Shown here piece after piece: positions 25,788-34,837 of a stretch of 64,000 nt of DNA. Numbering within the stretch: position 1 is the stretch's first letter; each line of letters opens with the position of its first letter. The stretch covers positions 682,001 through 746,000 of the forward strand of contig CAVTXA010000008.1 in the NCBI GenBank assembly GCA_963738545.1, given 5' to 3'. Below the pieces are notes generated by a model that had not been told where the DNA came from, made no database searches, and worked only from the letters and a program-made list of their open reading frames with translations. Origin of the DNA: Bog-756 sp963738545 (lineage in GTDB: Bacteria > Actinomycetota > Acidimicrobiia > Acidimicrobiales > RAAP-2). A program made the translations under genes and the position numbers.

Positions 25788-27149
25788 TCAGCCCGGCTTC
25801 GTGGTGGCAGGGGGTTCTGGTTCCTGGGTCCCTCGCGATGAGCCGGCACTACGAGGGGGGTCCGCCGGCCACAGGTCCTCGGGTTCCTTGCCCCGGGTCT
25901 CGGGCACGAGCCAGAACAGACCGGCGGCCACCGCCGCCGGAAGGAAGGTGAGGACCGCCGCCAATCCGAACCGGTCCCCGACATCGGCCACTGCTCCGAA
26001 CACCACCAATCCGGTCACGGCTCCGAGTACTCCGGCAGCCACCCACCACCCGGCCACCGAAGCCCGCACGGACGTCGGGAAGAGCTCGGCGAGCAGCGCA
26101 CCGGTGGGTGGGGCGAGGACCGATCCGGCCAGGACGCCCAGGATGTACCCGACCACGAGTGCGGGACGCGACCCCGTATAGGTGAGGGTGCTGAAGGCGG
26201 CGAGTCCCACCATGGCCAGCGCCCCGGTGGGACGTCGCCCGACATGATCAGCCAGCCACCGTCCGGCCACGAGGCCCCCGAGGCCGGCTGCGCCCGCACC
26301 GACGACCATGGCGGCCGTGACATACCCCGGCTGGTGGAGCACGTTCTGGGCGTACACGAAGACGAAGCTGGTCGCCGGTCCGGTGATGATCGACAAGGCG
26401 AACGCCAGGAGGGCAAGCACGCCCAGTCGCCGTCGGAAGGGGGGCGCGATCGGGCCCACCACCGGCAGGGGATGGTCGGTCGAGGCCACCTCCACGGCGA
26501 ACCGATCCGGCTCCTCGATCCAGCGTCGAAGGGCGGGCACCAGTGCCAGCGGGATGATGGCCAGGGCGAACAGTCCCCGGAATCCGAGTGCTCCCGACGC
26601 CAGGCTATCGATGATGGCGATGATGCCGGCCCCGACCCCGTATCCCGCGGCGGTGAGGGCTACGGCCGACGCGCGTCCCCCCGAGCCCGTCTGCTCGGCT
26701 GCCGACACCTGGGCCAGTGCGTTGGTGGTGCTGAGCATGGGCCGTCCGCAAGCGAAGACGGCCACGAACCACCAGTAGCCCGGGCTGGCCGCCGACACCA
26801 CGGTCAGCGTCAGGCCGATGGCCAGCGTGCCGAGCAGCACCCTCCGGCGACCCCAGCGGTCGGCCAGTCCGATCAGCGGCAGGCTCCCGAGCGAGGCCAG
26901 CCGGCTGATCGCCAGACCGATGCCGAGCTCGGTCCCCGACAGTCCCACCCGGTCGGCGATGGTGAGACCGTGCGCCACGTGTCCGAAGTGGCGGGCTACG
27001 TCCCCGAGGGCCGCCACCAGGCCGAACTGACCGAAACCCGAGGCAAAGGCGGCTAGGGCCACGCCGATGACCGCACGGTCGGTCCACCTGTGGAGCCGCA
27101 GCGCCGGCACCGGATCGTCGGGCGGCGCCGCCCCGCCCAGGGACGTCAT
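25788..27149 (-). CDS. MFS transporter
   Basis: A 453-aa major facilitator with twelve expected helices. The loop 2-3 signature appears as GLADRWGRRRVLLGT and its second-half equivalent as RWLADHVGRRPTGAL. ELFPTSVRASVAGWW is the sugar/metabolite transporter-type motif before the last helices, suggesting a sugar- or metabolite/H+ symporter family rather than a drug-exporter. ATG 27149 overlaps the stop of the upstream membrane protein (ATGA), and a longer frame to 27329 lies inside that gene and was rejected. It is the last gene of a four-gene membrane-protein operon. The substrate is unknown. Confidence 0.85.
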   Translation of the reverse strand: MTSLGGAAPPDDPVPALRLHRWTDRAVIGVALAAFASGFGQFGLVAALGDVARHFGHVAHGLTIADRVGLSGTELGIGLAISRLASLGSLPLIGLADRWGRRRVLLGTLAIGLTLTVVSAASPGYWWFVAVFACGRPMLSTTNALAQVSAAEQTGSGGRASAVALTAAGYGVGAGIIAIIDSLASGALGFRGLFALAIIPLALVPALRRWIEEPDRFAVEVASTDHPLPVVGPIAPPFRRRLGVLALLAFALSIITGPATSFVFVYAQNVLHQPGYVTAAMVVGAGAAGLGGLVAGRWLADHVGRRPTGALAMVGLAAFSTLTYTGSRPALVVGYILGVLAGSVLAPPTGALLAELFPTSVRASVAGWWVAAGVLGAVTGLVVFGAVADVGDRFGLAAVLTFLPAAVAAGLFWLVPETRGKEPEDLWPADPPRSAGSSRGTQEPEPPATTKPG

Positions 27150-27889
27150 GACGACCAGACCCGTCGTCGCCGGGTCCCGCTTTGTCCGCCGGGATCGTCG
27201 ACCACCCGAGTGGCGCGGCGTCGACCCGGCCAGAAGGGCAGGTCGAGCAGCGTGAACAGGATGATGGCCACCAACGAGCCCGTCACCAGGTACCACGGCC
27301 ACGGACCGAGTAGGCGTAGGAGGGTCCACTCACCCGGTGGACGGCGGAGGAACATGTAGTTGGCACCGCTCAGTGCATCAACTGCCCCCACCAGGGCGGT
27401 GTAGCCGACGGTAATGGCGAACACACGGGGCACAGCCCCGGGTCGGGGCACGATGCCCATGCCGACCACGAGGAACAGGGCGGCCATGACGATCCCGAGG
27501 TGTCCGGCGAGGTATTCGAAGAAGACCAGATGCGGAAAGCCCACGTTGAGGTCGGGTGTGAGCACCCCTTGGATGGTGCCCGCCAGTCCCCAGAAGTAGG
27601 TGAGTTCGACCAGGGCCACGATGCGCCACCAGCACGACACGGCGGCGACCACGACACCGACATTGCAGAGAGCCAGGGGCAACGAGCTCGTCACCGACCA
27701 GGTTCCCTGGACCACGAGTGCCACCGTGTAGGTGATGGCGTCGGCGGCGAGGACGACGCCGATGATGCGGGCCACATCGATCGTCCACGGTCCCGGGTGC
27801 CGGCGAGCGGTCAGGCACAAGACGATGCACAGGGCACCGGCCGAGGCCACCGACGACCAGTAGGAGAGGGGGGTGACCGTGGCGCTCAT
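27146..27889 (-). CDS. YwaF/TIGR02206-family integral membrane protein
   Basis: 247 aa with about seven helices. The pattern LPLALCNVGVV, then LTYFWGLAGTIQGVLTPDL and FPHLVFFEYLAGHLGIVMAA is characteristic of the TIGR02206/YwaF family, whose function is unknown. It starts 4 nt after the small upstream membrane gene ends and its stop overlaps the MFS start, so the three are co-translated. The last ~25 residues are a basic cytoplasmic tail. Confidence 0.8.
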   Translation of the reverse strand: MSATVTPLSYWSSVASAGALCIVLCLTARRHPGPWTIDVARIIGVVLAADAITYTVALVVQGTWSVTSSLPLALCNVGVVVAAVSCWWRIVALVELTYFWGLAGTIQGVLTPDLNVGFPHLVFFEYLAGHLGIVMAALFLVVGMGIVPRPGAVPRVFAITVGYTALVGAVDALSGANYMFLRRPPGEWTLLRLLGPWPWYLVTGSLVAIILFTLLDLPFWPGRRRATRVVDDPGGQSGTRRRRVWSS

Positions 27890-27893
27890 CGGT

Positions 27894-28097
27894 TCAGGTC
27901 GGGATCGTGTATCGGGCGAAGACGTGCCAGCCGATGAAGGCCCAGATGACGACGAGGGCGAGCCGGCCCGGCCAGCTGCTCCCTATCCGGGTGCCGACAC
28001 CGGTGAGGCTGGTCCACCGAGAGCCGGGGCGGTGACAGCGCACCTCCCAGGCGCCGGCCACCACTATCAGCCCCAGCCAGATTGCGGTGCCGACCAC
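27894..28097 (-). CDS. small membrane protein, DUF6186-like
   Basis: 67 aa from GTG 28097, immediately after the upstream stop. It has two helices, TAIWLGLIVVAGAWEV and LALVVIWAFIGWHVFAR, joined by a short polar loop. The two-helix layout with a C-terminal GWHxFxR resembles the actinobacterial DUF6186 family (recalled, not searched). A longer frame to 28208 exists but would overlap the upstream gene by over 100 bp, so the short form is preferred. Confidence 0.65.
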   Translation of the reverse strand: MVGTAIWLGLIVVAGAWEVRCHRPGSRWTSLTGVGTRIGSSWPGRLALVVIWAFIGWHVFARYTIPT

Positions 28098-28098
28098 C

Positions 28099-28695
28099 TC
28101 AGGCCGCCCGACGGGCCGCCCGGAGCTGGGCCCGGACCTCCGGAGCGGCCCCGATGCCCAACCAGGCGCAAAAGAGGAGGAAGCGGACCGGGTGTTGGCC
28201 GAGGGCATGATCCACCACCGTGCTCAGGGTGGGCACGGTCGACGACCGCCCACCGAGGGCCAGAGCGACTGCTTCCACGGCCACCGCCACGGCGAGGGGA
28301 AGCAACCAGGGGGCAGCGGAAGGCGGGTCCGATCCTCGCCCGATCGAACCGGTCCCGCAGCGAGGGGCCGTGTCGACCGTTGGCGGGTCGACGCCCGATG
28401 CGGTGACCAGTCGTGGGCGGGGCCGGTGCCATCCGAGGGCGAGCGCCCCCACGAGGACGACGGGGATGCCCACAGCGACGTAGGCCCGGGCTCCGAAGGG
28501 AGGAACGCCCGTGGCCCACCAGGCATAGGCCACGGCTGGCAGTACGCCCAGCACCATGAGGCGCTTCGTCGCCCGTCGGTGGGGACCACCATGAGGGGAG
28601 GGTCGGATGGACGGACCCCCGCCCCCGTCGGCTGCCGTGTGTTCCCCTGGTCCGTCGTGCCCGCTGTCCGGTTCGCCGTTCCATCTGCGCCGCAT
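28099..28695 (-). CDS. membrane protein of unknown function, operon leader gene
   Basis: A 198-aa protein. After ~45 polar residues it has three or four helices (RLMVLGVLPAVAYAWWATG, AYVAVGIPVVLVGALALGW, PWLLPLAVAVAVEAVALALGG, VRFLLFCAWLGIGAAPEV) and a short basic tail. ATG 28695 is supported by a TACCGT -10 box exactly 6 nt upstream (leaderless). It leads an operon of four membrane proteins ending in the MFS transporter. No family was recognised. Confidence 0.68.
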   Translation of the reverse strand: MRRRWNGEPDSGHDGPGEHTAADGGGGPSIRPSPHGGPHRRATKRLMVLGVLPAVAYAWWATGVPPFGARAYVAVGIPVVLVGALALGWHRPRPRLVTASGVDPPTVDTAPRCGTGSIGRGSDPPSAAPWLLPLAVAVAVEAVALALGGRSSTVPTLSTVVDHALGQHPVRFLLFCAWLGIGAAPEVRAQLRAARRAA

Positions 28696-28701
28696 TCCTG
28701 C

Positions 28702-28707
28702 ACGGTA
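28702..28707 (-). promoter_or_regulatory. -10 box for the four-gene membrane operon
   Basis: TACCGT on the minus strand, 6 nt before ATG 28695. Confidence 0.5.
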
Positions 28708-28844
28708 CGTCGGTCCGCCCCCGGCGCGAGGTCATCGTTCCCCAGTCCATGGCACCCCTCGTTGACCAGAACGGCGGATCGGTCGTCGGTCCGTCCACCC
28801 ACACGGCCCGTTGGCCGCCACCGGGGTGCAGGTGACGCCGAGGC

Positions 28845-30020
28845 TCAGCCGGGACGACCAGCCAGAAGCCGTTCCCGGGCACCGTCATCGAGGGCGGCGT
28901 CGATCACGGTCCAGGCCATGGACAACGCCCCGTCCCGCACGGCCAGGTCGGCCGACGCCGTGACACAGGCCGCGGCGAACTCCGGCTGGTGATTGACCGA
29001 CCCCGCCGACTCGATGCCCACCAGGGGGTGGATGGTCGGGACGGCCAGCGACACGTTGGCCATGTCGGTCGAGAACGTGGGCCGCGGTGCCTGCTCGTCG
29101 TCGAGGGTGAACCTGCGCCCGAGCACCTCGGCGTTCGCCCGGTACAGGTCCAGCAGGGCCAGATCGCTCTCCATGTGGGAGTACGCCGGAGACAGTTCCC
29201 GGCGCTCGACGGTCGTGCCCGTGGCCAGGGCGCCGGCTTCGAAGCAGGCCATGACCCGGGGCTCGAGCACCCCGAGACCCACCAGCGAGGTCGATCGGCA
29301 CATGAACCGACCCGAGACCGAGTCAGGGATGATGTTGGCGGCCTGGCCGCCATCGGTCACGATGCCGTGGACCTGGTCGCCGGGGCGGAACTGTTGGCGC
29401 AGCAGTCCGAGGGCGACCTGGGTGAGGATCATGGCGTCACCCGCATTGGCCCCCTCCCACGGTGCCGCCGATGCGTGGGCGGTCTTACCGTGGAAGATCG
29501 CATCGAAGTGGGAGACGGCCAGGCACGTCCCCTGCAAGCGATCGGCGGGCCACGGGTGGATCATCATCGCCGCGTGGACGTCGTCGAAGACGCCGTCCTC
29601 CAGCATGGTGATCTTCCCACCGCCACCTTCCTCGGCCGGCGTGCCCAGCACCCGCACCGTGAGCCCGAGGTCGTCGGCCATCCCGGCCAGACCGATCCCA
29701 GCCCCGACGGCGGCTGCTGCGATGATGTTGTGCCCGCAGGCATGGCCGATGCCGGGGAGGGCGTCGTACTCGGCACAGAGGGCCACAACCAGTGGTCCGT
29801 TGCCGATCTCGGCGCTGAATGCCGTGGGCATCCCCGAGGTTCCGGTGGTGACCGTGAATCCCCCCTCGGCCAGCCGTTCGGCTGTCCAAGCCGCCGCCCG
29901 GTCCTCCTCGAAGGCCGTTTCGGGATGGTCGTGGATGTCGTGGCTCAGCCGGACGAGCCCGTCCAGATCGCCCTCGATCGAGAGCCGGGCGGCATCCTTC
30001 GCCTTCGTGGGCTCGGCCAT
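28845..30020 (-). CDS. M20 family amidohydrolase/peptidase (AbgB-like, M20D)
   Basis: A 391-aa zinc hydrolase of the M20D type (aminoacylase, AbgA/AbgB, IAA-amino-acid hydrolase relatives). HDIHDHPETAFEEDRAA is the family start, ALCAEYDALPGIGHACGHN holds the Asp/Cys/His metal ligands, and GTPAEEGGGGK holds the catalytic Glu-Glu pair. FHGKTAHASAAPWEGANAGDA marks the dimerisation domain. ATG 30020 follows AAAGGG; the longer frame to 30206 runs into the carboxylase gene. It lies 59 bp behind the biotin carboxylase gene on the same strand and may share its transcript. The natural substrate (an N-acyl or peptide amide) is not predictable. Confidence 0.87.
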   Translation of the reverse strand: MAEPTKAKDAARLSIEGDLDGLVRLSHDIHDHPETAFEEDRAAAWTAERLAEGGFTVTTGTSGMPTAFSAEIGNGPLVVALCAEYDALPGIGHACGHNIIAAAAVGAGIGLAGMADDLGLTVRVLGTPAEEGGGGKITMLEDGVFDDVHAAMMIHPWPADRLQGTCLAVSHFDAIFHGKTAHASAAPWEGANAGDAMILTQVALGLLRQQFRPGDQVHGIVTDGGQAANIIPDSVSGRFMCRSTSLVGLGVLEPRVMACFEAGALATGTTVERRELSPAYSHMESDLALLDLYRANAEVLGRRFTLDDEQAPRPTFSTDMANVSLAVPTIHPLVGIESAGSVNHQPEFAAACVTASADLAVRDGALSMAWTVIDAALDDGARERLLAGRPG

Positions 30021-30079
30021 GGGGGACCCTTTCGCTGAACTTGTTCCGTCGTTCGTGTCGTCCGCCGGGTCCGTGCCGG

Positions 30080-31864
30080 TCACTCGATGACGGCGATGAT
30101 GTCGCCCGGTCCGACGGACTCTCCCGCCTGGACCCGTACTTCTTTCACCGTCCCCGCCTTTTCGGCGGTGACGTTGTTCTCCATCTTCATGGCCTCGAGC
30201 ACACACACCGTCTGACCCACCTCGACGGTGTCGCCCTCGGCCACCATGACCCGGACGATGGTGCCCTGCATGGGCACAGCCACCGTGCCCGATCCGGCGG
30301 CCGCCGCTGCGGCCTTGGGCCGCTTGGGGCCTGCCCCCTTGGCGGCGGTGCCGCCGGCACTGGCGGTGACCACCGCGTCACCGAGGTCGGGGACCCACAG
30401 CTTGACCTGATAACGCCGCCCGTCCACCTCGGCGGTCACATCCCGGAGCACCCGGGGGGCGACCTCTTCGCCGTCGGCCGGCACCGGTGCCGGCGGTTCC
30501 GCTGTGGCTGCCACCACGCCACTCAGGTCGAGGCGCTGCTCGACCCAGTTGGTGGAGTGCTCGCCGGCCACGAAGTCCGGGTGGGCGAGGATGGCCACAT
30601 CGGCCGGCAGCGTGGTGGCCACGCCCTCCACCACGATCTCGTCGATGGCCCGCAGCATCCGCCGTCGGGCGGCCTCGCGGTCGTGGCCCCAGACCACCAG
30701 CTTGGCCACCAGGTTGTCGTAGAACTGGCTGATGGCGTCGCCCGACTCGTAGCCGGCATCCAGCCGCACCCCGGGACCACCCGGGGCCACCAGCTTGGTG
30801 ATGGTCCCCGGAGAAGGTGTGAAGGCGCCCCCCGTCGGATCCTCGGCGTTGATCCGGACCTCGATGGCGTGACCGTCGCGGCGGACGTCTTCCTGAGTGA
30901 AGCCGAGGGGCTCGCCCGAAGCCACGCGCAACTGCCACTCCACCAGGTCGAGACCGGTGACCAGCTCGGTGACCGGGTGCTCGACCTGGAGACGGGTGTT
31001 CATCTCGAGAAAGAAGAACTCACCGTCCTGGTAGAGGAACTCCACGGTCCCGGCATTCACGTACCCGCAGGCCTCGGCCACCTTCACGGAAGCCTCCCCC
31101 ATGGCTCGGCGGACCTCGTCGGGGAAGTTGGGGGCCGGGCTCTCCTCCACGAGCTTCTGGTGCCGCCGCTGGGCGGAGCAGTCCCGCTCGCCGAGCCACA
31201 GGGTCGTCCCGTGGGTGTCGGCGATGATCTGCATCTCCACATGCCGGGGCCAGGCCAGGTAGCGCTCCACGTAGCACTCGTCCCGGCCGAAGTAGGCCTT
31301 GGACTCACGCATGGCCGACTCCAGGGCCTCGGCGGCCTGGTCGGGACCGTCGACCACCTTCATGCCGCGCCCGCCGCCGCCGAAGGCCGCCTTGATGGCC
31401 ACGGGCCAGCCGAACTCGTTGCCGAAGGCGGTGACCTCGTCAGGGGACTGCAGGACCTCGGACCGCCCCGGTACCCCCGAGACGCCGGCCCGCTCGGCGG
31501 CGTGCCGCGAGCTGATCTTGTCGCCCATGACGTCGATGGCCTCGGGGGGCGGGCCGATGAAGGTGACGCCGCGTTCGGTGATAGCCCGGGCGAAGTCCGT
31601 GTTCTCCGAGAAGAACCCGTAGCCGGGGTGGACGGCATCGGCCCCGCTCCGCTCCACGATGTCCAGGATGGCCTCAGTGTTCAGGTAGCTCTCGGCGGCG
31701 GTCTGGCCCCCGAGGGCGTAGGCCTCGTCGGCCAGTCGGACATGGAGCGCTTCGCGGTCGAGTTCGGAGTAGACGGCCACGGTGGCCACACCCAGCTCGC
31801 GGCAAGTCCGGATGACCCGGACGGCGATCTCCCCCCGGTTGGCGATGAGAACCTTCTTCAGCAC
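30080..31864 (-). CDS. accA3: acyl-CoA carboxylase alpha subunit (biotin carboxylase + BCCP)
   Basis: A 594-aa fusion like actinobacterial AccA3/PccA. The biotin carboxylase half has KKVLIANRGEIAVRVIRT, VHPGYGFFSEN, the ATP-grasp glycine loop GGGGRGMK, EMNTRLQVEHPVTEL and VEVRINAEDP. A linker precedes the C-terminal biotinyl domain with EAMKMEN (biotinylated Lys near 560) and GESVGPGDIIAVIE. It carboxylates biotin with bicarbonate and ATP for a separate carboxyltransferase making malonyl- or propionyl-CoA-derived products. GTG 31864 has AAAGG upstream. The divergent neighbour is birA, which would attach the biotin. Methylmalonyl-CoA mutase in the same window fits a propionyl-CoA route (inference). 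accA3 is a homology-level label. Confidence 0.92.
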   Translation of the reverse strand: MLKKVLIANRGEIAVRVIRTCRELGVATVAVYSELDREALHVRLADEAYALGGQTAAESYLNTEAILDIVERSGADAVHPGYGFFSENTDFARAITERGVTFIGPPPEAIDVMGDKISSRHAAERAGVSGVPGRSEVLQSPDEVTAFGNEFGWPVAIKAAFGGGGRGMKVVDGPDQAAEALESAMRESKAYFGRDECYVERYLAWPRHVEMQIIADTHGTTLWLGERDCSAQRRHQKLVEESPAPNFPDEVRRAMGEASVKVAEACGYVNAGTVEFLYQDGEFFFLEMNTRLQVEHPVTELVTGLDLVEWQLRVASGEPLGFTQEDVRRDGHAIEVRINAEDPTGGAFTPSPGTITKLVAPGGPGVRLDAGYESGDAISQFYDNLVAKLVVWGHDREAARRRMLRAIDEIVVEGVATTLPADVAILAHPDFVAGEHSTNWVEQRLDLSGVVAATAEPPAPVPADGEEVAPRVLRDVTAEVDGRRYQVKLWVPDLGDAVVTASAGGTAAKGAGPKRPKAAAAAAGSGTVAVPMQGTIVRVMVAEGDTVEVGQTVCVLEAMKMENNVTAEKAGTVKEVRVQAGESVGPGDIIAVIE

Positions 31865-31937
31865 GCTGCGCCTTTCGAATCGGATGGAAGGGACGGTGAC
31901 TCACCGCCCCGAGGCGTTCTAACACTGTCACGGCCCG

Positions 31938-31943
31938 TAGGGT
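31938..31943 (+). promoter_or_regulatory. -10 box for leaderless birA mRNA
   Basis: TAGGGT ends 7 nt before ATG 31951, selecting that ATG over the upstream in-frame GTG 31942, which overlaps the box. Confidence 0.6.
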
Positions 31944-31950
31944 GTGTGCC

Positions 31951-32748
31951 ATGCCGGGACCACGGTTCACCGACATCCGGCGCTTCGACACCATCGATTC
32001 GACCAACCGCTACCTCCTGGCCCAGGCCCGGGCCGGGGCCCCCGAAGGGGTGGTGGCGGTGGCGGGTCACCAGACCGCCGGCCGGGGACGCCTGGGCCGG
32101 CGTTGGGAGGCGCCCCCCGGAACGAATCTCCTGGTTTCGATCCTGCTCCGGCCCGACCTCCCCGCCGACCAGCGGCATCTGGCGTCCGCCGTGGTGGCAC
32201 TGGCCGCGGCCGATGCCGTAGAAGACCTCGCTGACCTGCGGCTGGGCCTGAAATGGCCCAACGACCTCCTGGCCCCCGACGGGCGCAAGGTGGCTGGCGT
32301 ACTCGCTGAGGGCGACCTGACCGCACCTCCTGGCGCATCCTTACCGACGGTGCACGTGCATCCACCCATCGTGGTCGGCATCGGCGTCAACGTGAACTGG
32401 CCCGCCGACGACCGTGACCTACCCGGGGAGCTGGTGGGAACGGCCACGTCGCTGAGGCAGCTGGCCGCTCATCGGTTCGACCCCGCCGAGCTCCTCGACT
32501 CCCTGCTCGTCGCCCTCGAGCCCCGCCTGGACGCCCTCGGGACGGCCTCGGGACGATCCCGGCAGGCCGACGAGCTCCGACGTCGCTGTGTGACCCTCGG
32601 TACGACGGTCCGGATCGAGCTGGCCGACTCGGGCTTCGAGGGGCGGGCCGTCGACGTCACCCCGGAGGGCCACCTGACGGTGGAGACCGAGCACGGCCCC
32701 CGGACGGTCGTGGCCGGAGACGTGGTCCATGTCCGGCCCCCGGCCTGA
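31951..32748 (+). CDS. birA: biotin--[acetyl-CoA-carboxylase] ligase
   Basis: A 265-aa BirA/LplA-fold ligase that makes biotinyl-AMP and transfers biotin to the BCCP lysine. IDSTNRYLLAQA is the family start. AGRGRLGRRWEAPPGTNLLVS is the biotin/AMP-binding loop, and KWPNDLLAPDGRKVAGVL and GIGVNVNW are the remaining active-site motifs. The C-terminal ~45 residues are the small SH3-like domain. There is no N-terminal helix-turn-helix, so it is a ligase only, not a repressor. It is divergent from its probable substrate gene. Confidence 0.93.
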   Translation: MPGPRFTDIRRFDTIDSTNRYLLAQARAGAPEGVVAVAGHQTAGRGRLGRRWEAPPGTNLLVSILLRPDLPADQRHLASAVVALAAADAVEDLADLRLGLKWPNDLLAPDGRKVAGVLAEGDLTAPPGASLPTVHVHPPIVVGIGVNVNWPADDRDLPGELVGTATSLRQLAAHRFDPAELLDSLLVALEPRLDALGTASGRSRQADELRRRCVTLGTTVRIELADSGFEGRAVDVTPEGHLTVETEHGPRTVVAGDVVHVRPPA

Positions 32749-32864
32749 GTCGCCGGGCCCGCCGAGAGGGTTTGATGTGCGGTGCAGCACCCGGGCTCCG
32801 CTGTCCATCAGCACTCGCAACCTATCCCGGGTGTCGTGCCCCCCACGAGTAGGATTGGGTCATT

Positions 32865-33896
32865 ATGCGTCTACTTGTGACCGGTGGAGCCGGCTTCATC
32901 GGATCGAACTTCGTGCGGTACTGGGTCCGTCAGCATCCTGACGATGTCGTCGTGGCCTACGACGTCCTGACCTACGCCGGGAACCGCCCCAATCTGGCTG
33001 ACATCGAGGACCGGATCGTCTTCGTACAGGGCGACATCGGTGACCTCGAGATGGTGTCCAAGACACTCGCCGAGCACGAGATCGACGTGATCGTGAACTT
33101 CGCCGCCGAGTCGCACAACAGCCTGGCCATCTTGGATCCGTCCCGGTTCTTCCGCACCAACGTCCTGGGCACGCAGACCCTGGCCGAAGCGGCCCGTAGG
33201 CACGGGGTGAGCCGCTTCCACCACATCTCGACGTGTGAGGTCTACGGCGACCTTCCCCTCGATTCCGACGAGGTGTTCACCGAAGAGACCCCCTATCGTC
33301 CCCGCACGCCCTACAACGCCTCCAAGGCCGGAGCGGACCACGCCGTCCGGGCGTACGTGGAGACCTTTGCCCTCCCAGCCACCATCACCAACTGCTGCAA
33401 CAACTACGGTCCGTACCAGTTCCCCGAGAAGGTCATCCCGCTGTTCACGGCCCGGGCCCTCGATGATCAGCCCCTTCCCCTGTACGCCTCCACCCAGAAC
33501 CGACGGGAGTGGCTGCACGTCGACGACCACTGCCGCGCCATCGAGTTGGTGCTGCAACACGGAACGGTGGGGGAGACCTACAACGTGGGCAGCGGAGTCG
33601 AGGCAAGCATCGAGCAGATCGCCGACGCCATCCTGGACGCCAGTGGCAAACCACGGAGCCTGAAGGAGATCGTTCCCGACCGACCCAGCCACGACCGGCG
33701 GTACCTCCTCGACTCGACCAAGATCCGCAAGGGTCTGGGCTGGGAGCCGACCGTTCCCTTCGACCAGGGCCTGGCCGACACGGTGGCCTGGTACACGGCC
33801 AACCGGAGCTGGTGGGAGCCGTTGCGCGACCGGGCTCCGGTGGTCGAAGGGGCGTGGCAGACCGATGCGTCCACGGGGCCGTCCAGCGGGTCGTGA
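32865..33896 (+). CDS. rmlB: dTDP-glucose 4,6-dehydratase-like (RmlB family)
   Basis: A 343-aa extended SDR. GGAGFIGSNF is the NAD loop; YDVLTYAGNRPNL and NFAAESH are RmlB-like; Y150/K154 form the YxxxK pair (YNASKAGAD); NCCNNYGPYQFPEKVIPLF, RREWLHVDDHC and DRPSHDRRYLLD are strong RmlB motifs. The catalytic STDEVYG motif reads STCEVYG here: Cys124 replaces the Asp that acts as acid, Glu125 is kept. SHVDRSI is also changed to SHNSLAI. It may be a variant subfamily or use another nucleotide sugar. TAGGAT lies 9 nt before ATG 32865. Its stop overlaps the rmlD start, so dTDP-rhamnose synthesis is the expected role; rmlA and rmlC are not nearby. Confidence 0.8.
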   Translation: MRLLVTGGAGFIGSNFVRYWVRQHPDDVVVAYDVLTYAGNRPNLADIEDRIVFVQGDIGDLEMVSKTLAEHEIDVIVNFAAESHNSLAILDPSRFFRTNVLGTQTLAEAARRHGVSRFHHISTCEVYGDLPLDSDEVFTEETPYRPRTPYNASKAGADHAVRAYVETFALPATITNCCNNYGPYQFPEKVIPLFTARALDDQPLPLYASTQNRREWLHVDDHCRAIELVLQHGTVGETYNVGSGVEASIEQIADAILDASGKPRSLKEIVPDRPSHDRRYLLDSTKIRKGLGWEPTVPFDQGLADTVAWYTANRSWWEPLRDRAPVVEGAWQTDASTGPSSGS

Positions 33897-34837
33897 ACCG
33901 CCCGATTCGGGTGCTGCTCACCGGAGGCAACGGGCAGCTGGGTCGGGACCTGCGGCGGGTGCTGGCGGGTGCGGTACCTGTCGGGGGCCGTTCCGCTCCG
34001 GGTGGCATCCTCCCTGCAGTGGCGGAGGGAACCTTCGACGTGGTGTCCACGGACATCGACACCCTGGACGTCGTTGACCGGACGGCGGTGCTCGCCGCGG
34101 TGGACTCGTTCCGGCCGGACATCGTGTTGCACGGTGGGGCGTTCACCGCGGTGGACGCCTGTGAGTCGGAGCCCGACACCGCCTTCGCCGTCAATGCCCT
34201 CGGCACCCGCAACATGGCCGAGGCCGCCGGCGCCGTGGGTGCCCATCTGGTCTACGTCTCGACCGACTACGTCTTCGACGGCACCCTCGACCGTCCCTAC
34301 GTGGAGTGGGACGAGCCCGGCCCTCGCTCCGTCTACGGGCGCAGCAAGCTGGGTGGGGAGACCGAGGTCCACACCGTCGCCGGACCTTCGGCCACCGTCG
34401 TCCGGACGGCATGGGTGAGTGGTGCCCACGGTGCCAACATGGTCAAGACCGTGCTCCGACTGGGACGGTCCGACCCCACCAGTACCCTCCGGTTCGTGGA
34501 CGACCAGCACGGTTGTCCGACGTTCACCGCCGATCTGGCCGCCGCGCTGGTCCGACTGGCCCTCGACCGGAGGCCGGGGACCTTCCACGTGACCAATCAG
34601 GGGGCGACCACCTGGTTCGGCTTCGCCCGGGCCACGCTGGAGGCCGCCGGTCTCGATTCCGGACGGGTCGAACCCATCGTCACCTCCGAGCTCGACCCAC
34701 CCCGTCCCGCGCCCCGGCCGGCCAACTCCAGGCTTGATAACGCGGCCCTCAGGCTCTCCGGCCTGCCCATGCTCCCGGAATGGACGGACGCCCTCGACCG
34801 CCTGGTGGCCGCCTTGCCCGCCGAGGGCGGGTCCTGA
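33893..34837 (+). CDS. rmlD: dTDP-4-dehydrorhamnose reductase
   Basis: A 314-aa SDR. LLTGGNGQLGRDLR binds NADPH; TAVDACESEPDTAFAVNALG, YVSTDYVFDG and VYGRSKLGGE (YxxxK) are hallmark RmlD motifs; RTAWVSGAHGANMVKTVL and FVDDQHGCPTFTADLA complete the family pattern. It reduces dTDP-4-keto-L-rhamnose to dTDP-L-rhamnose. GTG 33893 overlaps the rmlB stop (GTGA); the longer frame lies inside rmlB and was rejected. About 15 extra residues (~25-42) expand the first loop. The product would feed the WbbL rhamnosyltransferase 4 kb downstream. Confidence 0.9.
   Translation: MNRPIRVLLTGGNGQLGRDLRRVLAGAVPVGGRSAPGGILPAVAEGTFDVVSTDIDTLDVVDRTAVLAAVDSFRPDIVLHGGAFTAVDACESEPDTAFAVNALGTRNMAEAAGAVGAHLVYVSTDYVFDGTLDRPYVEWDEPGPRSVYGRSKLGGETEVHTVAGPSATVVRTAWVSGAHGANMVKTVLRLGRSDPTSTLRFVDDQHGCPTFTADLAAALVRLALDRRPGTFHVTNQGATTWFGFARATLEAAGLDSGRVEPIVTSELDPPRPAPRPANSRLDNAALRLSGLPMLPEWTDALDRLVAALPAEGGS

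Noticed and set aside
30041..32221. 726-codon plus-strand open frame opposite the carboxylase and M20 genes
   Set aside because: It is antisense to two well-supported enzymes (EAMKMEN biotin site, GHACGHN metal site) and has no recognisable motif.
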